Shown here: piece after piece, positions 1 to 4,903 of the stretch | How positions within the stretch are numbered: the first letter of the stretch is position 1 | How the letters are laid out: the number at the start of each line of letters is the position of its first letter | DNA from: Candidatus Rifleibacteriota bacterium | Lineage (GTDB): Bacteria; Riflebacteria; Ozemobacteria; Ozemobacterales; Ozemobacteraceae | DNA: 6,392 nt | Assembly (NCBI GenBank): GCA_017526725.1 | Contig: JAFXRA010000181.1 | Location: 1 to 6,392, forward strand | Direction of reading: 5' to 3' | The notes under the pieces: generated by a model | What the model was told of the DNA's origin: nothing | Databases searched by the model: none | What the model saw: only the letters and a program-made list of their open reading frames with translations | Program-made: the position numbers and the translations under genes

Positions 1-10
1 AAATTATCTA

Positions 11-40
11 TTAAATTAACAAACCCCCAACCACGAGGGT
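11..40 (-). terminator. Possible intrinsic terminator after the substrate-binding protein gene
   Basis: On the minus strand, ACCCTC pairs with GGGGGT (plus-strand 35-40 and 23-28), giving a 6-bp stem with one G-T wobble and a 6-nt loop. A T-rich run, TTTGTTAATTT, follows. It lies 8 nt beyond the stop codon of the binding-protein gene. The stem is short, so the call is tentative. The region also resembles the C-rich and G-rich repeat text near 1441-1455. Confidence 0.45.
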
Positions 41-48
41 GAAGGCCT

Positions 49-1011
49 CTACTTCTTCTTAAAATTGCTGCCAAATACGGTGACGCAAAACTCATCCTGA
101 GCTTTATCAAGATTTAAGTCTGCGAATTCTTCAGGGTAGAAATTCTTTGCCAACCATAAAAGACCCAATGGCGAATATGCGTTGAATGTCCAGATTGTTA
201 TCCAGGCATCTTTGTCATCATAGGGAATCGGATAAACTCTTCCATTTTTAACAGCTCTCAAATGTTCTATCCATTCAGGGCAATTCCCTGTGTTCGAGTA
301 ATCATCAATAATAACATCAGGGTCGAATTTAAATACAAGTTCAGCACAGGCAGCAGAATCCTTTGGGTCTTTGTCACCATCCATAACAATACCACCAGCA
401 TGTTTAATCAAATCGATGCAGAATTTGCTTCTAGAACCTCGAACAGTTATTTCGCCACCGTTTGAATTTATTAGTGTTGCTTTAACTCGCTTATCGGTAG
501 GAATTTTAGCTAACCGTTCGTTTACAAAGGCAAGATTCTTTTGCCAAAGATTAATATAGGTTTCTGCGCGTTCAGGAACTCCAGCTTCATCGCAGGATCT
601 TTTTACCATATCAAGCCAGTTTTTAACAGAACCGGAACCGCCCATTATTTCAAGAACTTTAATACCTTTAGATCTTAGAAATTTGGCGTTTTCCTGAGAA
701 GAGGCGATATTGGCAGAAGAAATAACCAGATCTGGATTAAGGCTCAAAAGGGTTTCCATGTTTACCGCACCAGTAAAGCCTATATCTGTTGCCGATGCAA
801 GATTAGGGGAATAATGCTGATAGAAGGGGCTAAGATTGCCGTTCTTTATATGAAGCTTCTGAGTCGGCATTCCGACAATTTTATTGCTTAAGCCCATAAT
901 GTATATCAGACCAAAGCTTTGAGGGAAAGTGACAACGACTCTTTCAGCCGCTTCAGCGCTTACTGCTAGAAGCAAAGCTAGTATTATAATCACATTTCTT
1001 ATTATTTTCAT
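49..1011 (-). CDS. Periplasmic substrate-binding protein of a FecCD/BtuCD-type (iron-chelate, heme or cobalamin) ABC importer
   Basis: This 320-residue protein should bind the ligand in the periplasm and deliver it to the permease/ATPase encoded upstream on the same strand. Residues 1-22 form a Sec signal peptide: K2 and R5, a hydrophobic core (IIILALLLAV), and a cleavage region around AEAA. There is no lipobox cysteine, so the product should be soluble. The mature part has the TroA/BtuF-like layout. NMETLLSLNPDLVI (84-97) is the typical segment ending the first lobe's PDLVI strand, a long linking helix spans about 140-168, FDPDVIIDDY is at 229-238, VKNGRVYPIP at 254-263, and the C-terminal SPLGLLWLAKNFYPEEF at 280-296 is typical of iron-complex binding proteins. 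The length is normal for the family. The ATG at 1009-1011 is preceded by GAAGGA (1019-1024) with a 7-nt gap. The gene is 485 bp from the ATPase, with repeats and a terminator-like hairpin between, so it may be expressed separately. The ligand is not determinable. Confidence 0.93.
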   Translation of the reverse strand: MKIIRNVIIILALLLAVSAEAAERVVVTFPQSFGLIYIMGLSNKIVGMPTQKLHIKNGNLSPFYQHYSPNLASATDIGFTGAVNMETLLSLNPDLVISSANIASSQENAKFLRSKGIKVLEIMGGSGSVKNWLDMVKRSCDEAGVPERAETYINLWQKNLAFVNERLAKIPTDKRVKATLINSNGGEITVRGSRSKFCIDLIKHAGGIVMDGDKDPKDSAACAELVFKFDPDVIIDDYSNTGNCPEWIEHLRAVKNGRVYPIPYDDKDAWITIWTFNAYSPLGLLWLAKNFYPEEFADLNLDKAQDEFCVTVFGSNFKKK

Positions 1012-1092
1012 ATACTATTCCTTCTTTTATCACTCAATATGCTCTCCCAGAATTTGGTAGCGTTACTTTACTATTGCTATGATTAATGTTTC

Positions 1093-1328
1093 CTAAAGCC
1101 CCTCCTTGAGGAGGGGAATTAAAGGGGTGGTGACCGAACCAGTGATAAATTTTGTTTAGTGTTTAATTCAATGATTTAGAACAATAAACATAAGTTTACT
1201 CTAGTTAGGTCACCCTTCCGATAACGCAAAGCTTCGCTTTGCTCCCCCTTCAGTCGAGCTATCGCTCGCCAGCTTCCCCGCAAAGCGGGGCAGCGTCTTC
1301 ATTAAGAAACCTCAAGGGGAGGCTTTAG
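1093..1328 (+). mobile_element. MITE-like element, copy 1 (terminal inverted repeats, no coding capacity)
   Basis: The left end CTAAAGCCCCTCCTTGAGG (1093-1111) and the reverse complement of the right end (1310-1328) agree at 17 of 19 bases. A 105-bp core (1116-1220) matches the reverse complement of 4716-4820 with 6 differences. Inside the ends the core carries the inverted motifs GGTGACC and GGTCACC. Between core and right end the copy holds three different hairpins (1226-1242, 1255-1268, 1276-1290), making it 67 bp longer than copy 2. No ORF is present, so any movement would need a transposase supplied elsewhere. The terminal CTA and TAG could contain a TA target duplication of the IS630/Tc1 kind, which is inference. 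It lies between the ATPase and binding-protein genes of one transporter. Confidence 0.6.
1219..1251 (+). repeat. 33-bp direct repeat, copy A
   Basis: This segment recurs at 1347-1379 with 2 differences in 33 bases. It contains GCAAAGC, loop TTC and GCTTTGC (1226-1242), a perfect 7-bp hairpin, followed by the linker TCCCCCTTC. Copy A lies inside MITE-like copy 1. Confidence 0.7.
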
Positions 1329-1429
1329 AAGAATTACCCTCCATCACGACAACGCAAAGCTTCGTTTTGCTCCCCCTTCTTCCGCAATGCTACGCATTGC
1401 AGCCCCCTCAGTCTTTGGCTAACGCCAAA
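1226..1429. repeat. Run of six compact hairpins in the ATPase to binding-protein gap
   Basis: Six short inverted repeats follow one another: GCAAAGC/GCTTTGC (1226-1242), CGAGC/GCTCG (1255-1268), CCCCGC/GCGGGG (1276-1290), GCAAAGC/GTTTTGC (1354-1370), GCAATGC/GCATTGC (1384-1400) and TTTGGC/GCCAAA (1414-1429). Loops are only 3-4 nt. Several hairpins are preceded by CCCYTC and followed by a linker such as CCAGCTTCC, CCAGCTCCC or AGCCCCC. The stems differ while pairing is kept. In the minus-strand transcript these would form RNA stem-loops between the ATPase and binding-protein cistrons, similar in position to REP elements in other transporter operons. Confidence 0.65.
1347..1379 (+). repeat. 33-bp direct repeat, copy B
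   Basis: This is the second copy of the segment at 1219-1251, lying just outside MITE-like copy 1. Its hairpin, GCAAAGC (1354-1360) with GTTTTGC (1364-1370), keeps pairing through one G-T wobble. The same TCCCCCTTC linker follows. The arrangement suggests a local duplication or a nested insertion. Confidence 0.7.
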
Positions 1430-1485
1430 TCCAGCTCCCTCACCATTCGTGGGGGATCTTCTTCGATGGCACTCCCTTCTCCCTC

Positions 1486-1508
1486 AAAAAAGGCTATTAG
1501 CCTTTTTT
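1486..1508 (-). terminator. Intrinsic terminator hairpin overlapping the ATPase stop codon
   Basis: The minus strand reads AAAAAAGGC, loop TAATA, GCCTTTTTT. This is a 9-bp stem whose 3' arm ends in six T residues, and the TAA stop codon of the ATPase (1497-1499) lies in the loop. The sequence is symmetric, so it could also act on plus-strand transcription. Only three pairs are G-C, so efficiency may be partial, which would let some read-through reach the binding-protein gene. Confidence 0.55.
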
Positions 1509-2303
1509 GATGCTTTGCGGCAAGAAGGCTTTGTAACCACCTTCCTCAAGGCATACCGCATTTACTCCAAAAACTTCTGAAAGAAGCTTAGTATCTAATA
1601 TCTTAGAAACGGCTCCGTCAGCAGCAACAACGCCATTATTGAAAACGATGGCTCTTTCCGCAAAAAGAATTACGTCGTTAGGGTTGTGCAGCGACATTAT
1701 AAGCGTGACGTTCCGTTTTTTCGAGATATCGCAGATAAGATTGAAAATCGTGAACTGATTCTTAAAATCCAGATGATTGTTGGGCTCATCAAGAATAAGA
1801 ATCTCGGTTTCCTGAGCCAAAGCTCTTGCTATAATAGCTAATTGAATTTCACCGCCAGAAAGCTCAGAGTAAGGGCGGTCGATGTATTTTATCGCGCCGG
1901 TTTCTTCCGCGGCCCGCATTACTGCTTCAGTGTCTTTCTCAGTCGGGTTGCCGAGAGCCCCAATCTTCGAGTATCTTCCCATCATAATGAAATCTTTTAC
2001 GCTGAATGGGAACAGGGGTTCGTGTTTCTGAGGCACAAAGGAAATGCTTTCGGCTATCTGCATGCGGTCTAAATCTTGAATTTCCTGACCGTTCAATTTG
2101 ATAGAACCGGTATAACCGTTTAAAATTCCAGTAATCAGACTGAAAAAAGTAGATTTGCCAGCGCCGTTAGAGCCAAGAATCGCAACTCTTTCTCCCTTTT
2201 TAATATCGCAGTTAACGCCTCTTAGAACTTCATCTCTATTTGAAGAATAGGAAAAATGCAGGTTTTCAACCGATAATATTGTTTCGCTCTTCCTTAGTTC
2301 CAT
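1497..2303 (-). CDS. ABC importer ATP-binding protein (FecE/BtuD type)
   Basis: This 268-residue cytoplasmic ATPase should dimerise and drive the FecCD-type permease encoded directly upstream. All nucleotide-binding elements are intact: Walker A GSNGAGKST at 44-52, the Q-loop glutamine at 92 (FVPQKHEP), the signature LSGGE at 148-152, Walker B ILILDE at 168-173 with catalytic E173, the D-loop NHLD at 176-179, and the H-loop histidine at 206. The segment FPFSVKDFIMMGRYSKIG (98-115) is typical of the iron-siderophore/B12 ATPase group. Length is normal. The ATG at 2301-2303 lies inside the 3' end of the permease gene (10-nt overlap), so translational coupling is likely, and no strong ribosome-binding site precedes it. 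A terminator-like hairpin includes the stop codon. FecE, FepC, BtuD and HmuV cannot be told apart here, so no symbol is given. Confidence 0.95.
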   Translation of the reverse strand: MELRKSETILSVENLHFSYSSNRDEVLRGVNCDIKKGERVAILGSNGAGKSTFFSLITGILNGYTGSIKLNGQEIQDLDRMQIAESISFVPQKHEPLFPFSVKDFIMMGRYSKIGALGNPTEKDTEAVMRAAEETGAIKYIDRPYSELSGGEIQLAIIARALAQETEILILDEPNNHLDFKNQFTIFNLICDISKKRNVTLIMSLHNPNDVILFAERAIVFNNGVVAADGAVSKILDTKLLSEVFGVNAVCLEEGGYKAFLPQSIKKG

Positions 2304-3316
2304 ACTGAAGTTTCTTTCTTGCGCAAATAGTAAATGAAGAAGGGAGTTCCAATTATTGCAGTAATTATGCCTACAGGAATTTCGCCAGTAGTCGCAACTC
2401 TTGAAATATTGTCAGAGACAAGCATAAAGGTTGCTCCGATTAATGCTGACATTGGAAGAAGAGAGCGGTGATTGGGCCCAACGATAGCTCGGCCGATATG
2501 TGGAATTACAAGACCTACCCAGCCTATGACCCCTGTTCTCGCAACGCAGATTCCAACAGTAGAAACAATGAAATAAATATAAATCAGTTTCCATTTTTTT
2601 ATATCCATGCCTAGTAGAGAGGCTTCTTTATCGCCCAAAGAAAGAACGTTGAGCTGCCAGGCAAATACAATCATAAGAATTATATTGATCGGAATTATCC
2701 AGGTAAAGACATCTAGCGTTTTCCAGCCAACATTACCGAAGCTGCCCATCATCCAGAATGTAATTGCAGGAAGCTGAGTTTCTGTATCGGCAACATATTT
2801 CATTATTCCTGTCAAAGAGCCGAATAACGAAGATATAATTGTGCCGGCTAAGACCAATGATAATCTTGGAACAGAGCCATCCGGTTTCCTTGCCGTGAGA
2901 AAGGCAGCAGCAACGGCAATTGCACCACCAATTCCCGCACAGATATCTACAGAATGTGGATGATTTTGAGCAAAATATACTATTGCTATAGCGGCTCCAA
3001 GAGAGGCTCCGGAAGAAACGCCCAATATGAAAGGACTGACCAGCGGATTCCTGAATATGCCTTGAGAAGCAGCACCGCAAACTGCCAGACCTGCTCCAAC
3101 CAGCAAAACCATTATGATTCTTGGCAGGCGGAGGTCTAGCACTATGATTTTTTCATAGTTCGTAATATCAGCGGCGGTTTCAGTTCCGGTTACATAGGAA
3201 TACAGAATTCTGACTATTTTGCCTGGCGGAACCTTGTAATTGCCCATATTAATAGAAAAATAAGTAAGTATGAAAAGGGCTATAATCATCAAAATATATG
3301 TGATAGCTTTTTTCAT
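2294..3316 (-). CDS. ABC importer permease, FecCD/BtuC family
   Basis: This 340-residue inner-membrane protein would form the homodimeric channel of the importer. It is rich in hydrophobic helices: one at about 4-22, then roughly 66-86, 93-116, 124-141, 153-172, 203-224, 242-262, 289-303 and 312-332, in line with the ten-helix BtuC fold. Family landmarks are DLRLPR (61-66), AVCGAASQGIFRNPLVSPFI (78-97), the ATPase-contacting stretch SLGDKEASLLGMD (226-238), GWVGLVIPHIGR (265-276) and GEIPVGIITAIIGTPFFIYY (311-330). WMMGSFGNVGW (188-198) is also characteristic. The length is normal. It is the first gene of the minus-strand unit. The ATG at 3314-3316 follows AAGG (3326-3329) at a spacing of about 9 nt, a moderate ribosome-binding site. 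I find no convincing promoter for it in the divergent spacer. Confidence 0.95.
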   Translation of the reverse strand: MKKAITYILMIIALFILTYFSINMGNYKVPPGKIVRILYSYVTGTETAADITNYEKIIVLDLRLPRIIMVLLVGAGLAVCGAASQGIFRNPLVSPFILGVSSGASLGAAIAIVYFAQNHPHSVDICAGIGGAIAVAAAFLTARKPDGSVPRLSLVLAGTIISSLFGSLTGIMKYVADTETQLPAITFWMMGSFGNVGWKTLDVFTWIIPINIILMIVFAWQLNVLSLGDKEASLLGMDIKKWKLIYIYFIVSTVGICVARTGVIGWVGLVIPHIGRAIVGPNHRSLLPMSALIGATFMLVSDNISRVATTGEIPVGIITAIIGTPFFIYYLRKKETSVWN

Positions 3317-3365
3317 ATTTTTTTGCCTTTTTTATTACATATGACATAAAATTGAAAATTATTAT

Positions 3366-3507
3366 GCGACTGCGACTCGCTGACCTCCTGTCGCTCGCTT
3401 GCATAGCAACTTCCTGTTGCTTATGGAAGTCGTTACATCAATAACCTAGGGCGTTGAAAACGCCCTAGGGATAGATAACTATATCTCTAAAGCGTCTGGA
3501 AGACGCT
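3366..3507. repeat. Hairpin cluster in the divergent intergenic spacer
   Basis: The spacer 3317-3675 has no gene. Within it, GCGACT occurs twice in tandem (3366-3377), GCAAC/GTTGC (3406-3420) competes with ACTTCC/GGAAGT (3409-3430), CCTAGGGCGTT (3445-3455) pairs perfectly with AACGCCCTAGG (3459-3469), AGATA pairs with TATCT (3473-3486), and AGCGTCT pairs with AGACGCT (3491-3507) across GGA. None is followed by a T-run on either strand, so these look like REP-type repeats rather than terminators. The remaining AT-rich sequence holds a perfect 10-bp palindrome, ATGATATCAT (3561-3570), of unknown meaning. Confidence 0.55.
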
Positions 3508-3619
3508 ACTTTATTAAATTTTCAGTTTTTTATGCCATTAACTATATTAATTACTACTTAATGATATCATAGATTATGTTGCGCAAAAAGAAAAACTTTG
3601 TTTTGTTTCAATAAAATGC

Positions 3620-3647
3620 TGTACAAAATTCGCAATTCTGATATAAT
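3620..3647 (+). promoter_or_regulatory. Predicted sigma70-type promoter for the acidic orphan gene
   Basis: A perfect TATAAT (3642-3647) lies 16 bp after TGTACA (3620-3625), which matches the -35 consensus at 4 of 6 positions. Transcription would begin near 3654, leaving about 22 nt before the ATG at 3676 and including its ribosome-binding site. This rules against a translation start upstream of 3654. The -35 is weak, so confidence is moderate. Confidence 0.5.
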
Positions 3648-3664
3648 AAAGCTATTAATTAAAT

Positions 3665-3670
3665 GGAGGA
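3665..3670 (+). promoter_or_regulatory. Strong ribosome-binding site fixing the start of the acidic orphan gene
   Basis: GGAGGA lies 5 nt before the ATG at 3676. The alternative in-frame starts, TTG 3598 and ATG 3616, have no comparable sequence, so the 26 upstream residues are very unlikely to be translated. Confidence 0.75.
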
Positions 3671-3675
3671 AGACA

Positions 3676-4578
3676 ATGCAAGGCTCTGATAATGGGTTTG
3701 TGAAAGTTTTGCAATATGACGAACAGGATGAAGTTGTTAACCCTGAATTTAACCCAGATTCTCATTATGAAGAAATGACCGCATTTTATGATGAAGAATT
3801 TGTAGATAATATTGAATCCGTTATTTATGATGGGGTAGATCCTTCTGATAATGCTCAGAAGCAGACTTACAATTTCCTTGTTGATTTAATGAAAAAAGGG
3901 AAAAAGGCTAGCACTTATGCTTCTGAACAAGAAAATGCAAATGCTGCCGAAGAAACTAATGGCTTGCAGACTAAGCTGTTGGTTTTCCCAGGTAATAAAG
4001 CCGGCTTATCTTTGATTGTTTCTAAAGAAGCTAATTCCAAAAATAAATCAATTGAAGCTATTTTCCCATTTATAAAAGATGGCTTTGAATATCCTTGCAG
4101 AATATTGTCTGTGATGCAGGCTGACCCGGATTATGCTTTTGAAGGACAACTAGAAGCCTTTGTTGATGAAGAAGAAAATCTGGTTCTGACTTTCTACGAT
4201 ATCAATTATTTGGACAACAAGGCTTTATACAAGCCAGATGGCGAATATAAGTTCGTTTTAACAGGTCTGGCTCATTCTGTTGAAATAATCGAAAATGAAG
4301 ATTTGATTTCTTTGGAATCGGCAGATAATGCTGTTAAAAGTGAAAAATATAATCTGAATACTGTTGTTCGAGAAATCGAAGAATACGGCGAAAACATTAA
4401 CGGGCAAAAGGTTTGGGGCTTAACAGTGGTTCTGGGCTTCATGCCAGATGGCGAAGATTTACCGCTGAAGATGTATCTGACTGAAAAGAGCTTAGGTGAT
4501 TCATCGTTGCCAAATGTTGGCGATAACATCGCTGTCAATCTCTCTCTTCACGGCTACCTCTGCGGTGTTGAAGCTTAG
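3676..4578 (+). CDS. Acidic cytoplasmic protein of unknown family
   Basis: I do not recognise this 300-residue protein. It has no signal peptide, membrane helix or enzyme motif that I can identify. Residues 1-60 are strongly acidic (for example YDEQDEV, YEEMTAFYDEEF) and may act as a docking segment. KQTYNFLVDLMKKGKK (62-77) looks helical. A low-complexity linker rich in A, E, N and S follows (78-96). From about 98 to 300 alternating hydrophobic residues suggest beta structure in two parts: one around FEGQLEAFVDEEENLVLTF (155-173) and one around VWGLTVVLGF (246-255) that ends VGDNIAVNLSLHGYLCG (281-297). The last stretch is reminiscent of OB-like barrels, which is only an impression. The ATG at 3676 is chosen because GGAGGA (3665-3670) lies 5 nt before it and a TATAAT lies at 3642. 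The frame stays open back to a TTG at 3598, but that would precede the predicted transcript start. It is flanked by repeats and diverges from the importer; no functional link is visible. Confidence 0.82.
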   Translation: MQGSDNGFVKVLQYDEQDEVVNPEFNPDSHYEEMTAFYDEEFVDNIESVIYDGVDPSDNAQKQTYNFLVDLMKKGKKASTYASEQENANAAEETNGLQTKLLVFPGNKAGLSLIVSKEANSKNKSIEAIFPFIKDGFEYPCRILSVMQADPDYAFEGQLEAFVDEEENLVLTFYDINYLDNKALYKPDGEYKFVLTGLAHSVEIIENEDLISLESADNAVKSEKYNLNTVVREIEEYGENINGQKVWGLTVVLGFMPDGEDLPLKMYLTEKSLGDSSLPNVGDNIAVNLSLHGYLCGVEA

Positions 4579-4600
4579 AGTAAAGAGCAAAGTGCTTAGA

Positions 4601-4654
4601 GTTCAAAAAAACTGTCATTGCAAGCTTTAGCGTGGCAATCTAGCTTTTTTGAAC
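4601..4654. repeat. Long imperfect hairpin after the acidic orphan gene (possible terminator or dispersed repeat)
   Basis: The outer arm 4601-4613 (GTTC, seven A, CT) pairs with 4642-4654 (AGC, six T, GAAC) with a single A-C mismatch. An inner ATTGC (4617-4621) pairs with GCAAT (4635-4639). It starts 23 nt after the stop codon. The T-run is inside the stem, so a terminator role is possible but not classical. The inner part, starting CTGTCATTGC and ending GTGGCAATCT, looks like a dispersed palindromic repeat type I remember from several unrelated bacterial genomes. The direct repeat GCTTAGAGT (4573-4581, 4594-4602) precedes it. Confidence 0.5.
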
Positions 4655-4674
4655 GGTGATAGGTGGTAATTCTT

Positions 4675-4843
4675 CTAAAGCCTCCACTTGAGGGGAGGTG
4701 GCTTGCAAAGCAAGCCGGAAGGGTGACCTAAATAGAGTGAACTTATGTTTATTGTTCTAAATCATTGGATTAAGCACTAAACAAAATTTACCACTGGTTC
4801 GGTCACCACTCCTTTAATTCCTCTCCTCAAGGAGAGGCTTTAG
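4675..4843 (-). mobile_element. MITE-like element, copy 2 (inverted relative to copy 1)
   Basis: The ends CTAAAGCCTCCACTTGAGG (4675-4693) and the reverse complement of 4825-4843 (CTAAAGCCTCTCCTTGAGG) agree at 17 of 19 bases. The core 4716-4820 is the reverse complement of copy 1's 1116-1220 with 6 differences in 105. The slot that holds three hairpins in copy 1 holds one here: GGCTTGC (4700-4706) paired with GCAAGCC (4710-4716) across an AAA loop. There is no coding capacity. The element fills most of the gap between the unknown acidic gene and the lipoprotein gene and ends 10 bp before a TATAAT. Confidence 0.6.
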
Positions 4844-4853
4844 AGCAACTATC

Positions 4854-4859
4854 TATAAT
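4854..4859 (+). promoter_or_regulatory. Possible -10 element for the lipoprotein gene
   Basis: A perfect TATAAT lies 10 bp beyond the end of MITE-like copy 2. No acceptable -35 is seen 16-18 bp upstream, where the element's own end lies. If it is used, transcription would begin near 4866. That leaves about 5 nt before the ATG at 4871 but a normal leader before the ATG at 4904. Confidence 0.3.
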
Positions 4860-4903
4860 TGGGATAATAAATGTCACAAAGTGAGCGGTCACTGAGGCAT
4901 AAA

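Noticed and set aside
1219..1430. CRISPR-like array
   Set aside because: Only one repeated 33-bp segment occurs twice, the spacing is irregular, and the remaining units share linkers and pairing rather than an identical repeat.
2733..3080. 115-codon open frame on the minus strand inside the permease gene
   Set aside because: Its product is Cys/Ser/Arg-rich with no family resemblance, and it lies wholly within a well-supported FecCD gene in another frame.
3348..3366. Fur-box-like sequence upstream of the permease on the minus strand
   Set aside because: It matches the 19-bp consensus at only about 12 positions in a very AT-rich stretch, which is expected by chance and insufficient to claim iron regulation.
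3361..3420. Possible cobalamin riboswitch in the importer leader, suggested by CAGGAGGTC on the minus strand
   Set aside because: The B12-box sequence does not match at its conserved positions, and no GCCACTG or supporting helices are seen. The segment is better explained by the local hairpin repeats.
3598..3675. N-terminal extension of the orphan gene from TTG 3598 or ATG 3616
   Set aside because: It has no ribosome-binding site, its composition differs from the rest of the protein, and a promoter lies within it. The ATG at 3676 has a strong GGAGGA.
4272..4538. 88-codon open frame on the minus strand opposite the orphan gene
   Set aside because: It lies antisense to a better supported gene, and its composition is typical of a shadow frame.
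1093..4843. Composite transposon bounded by the two inverted elements
   Set aside because: No transposase or other mobility gene lies between them, and the enclosed genes include core importer parts whose partner lies outside. Independent insertions or an inversion fit better.
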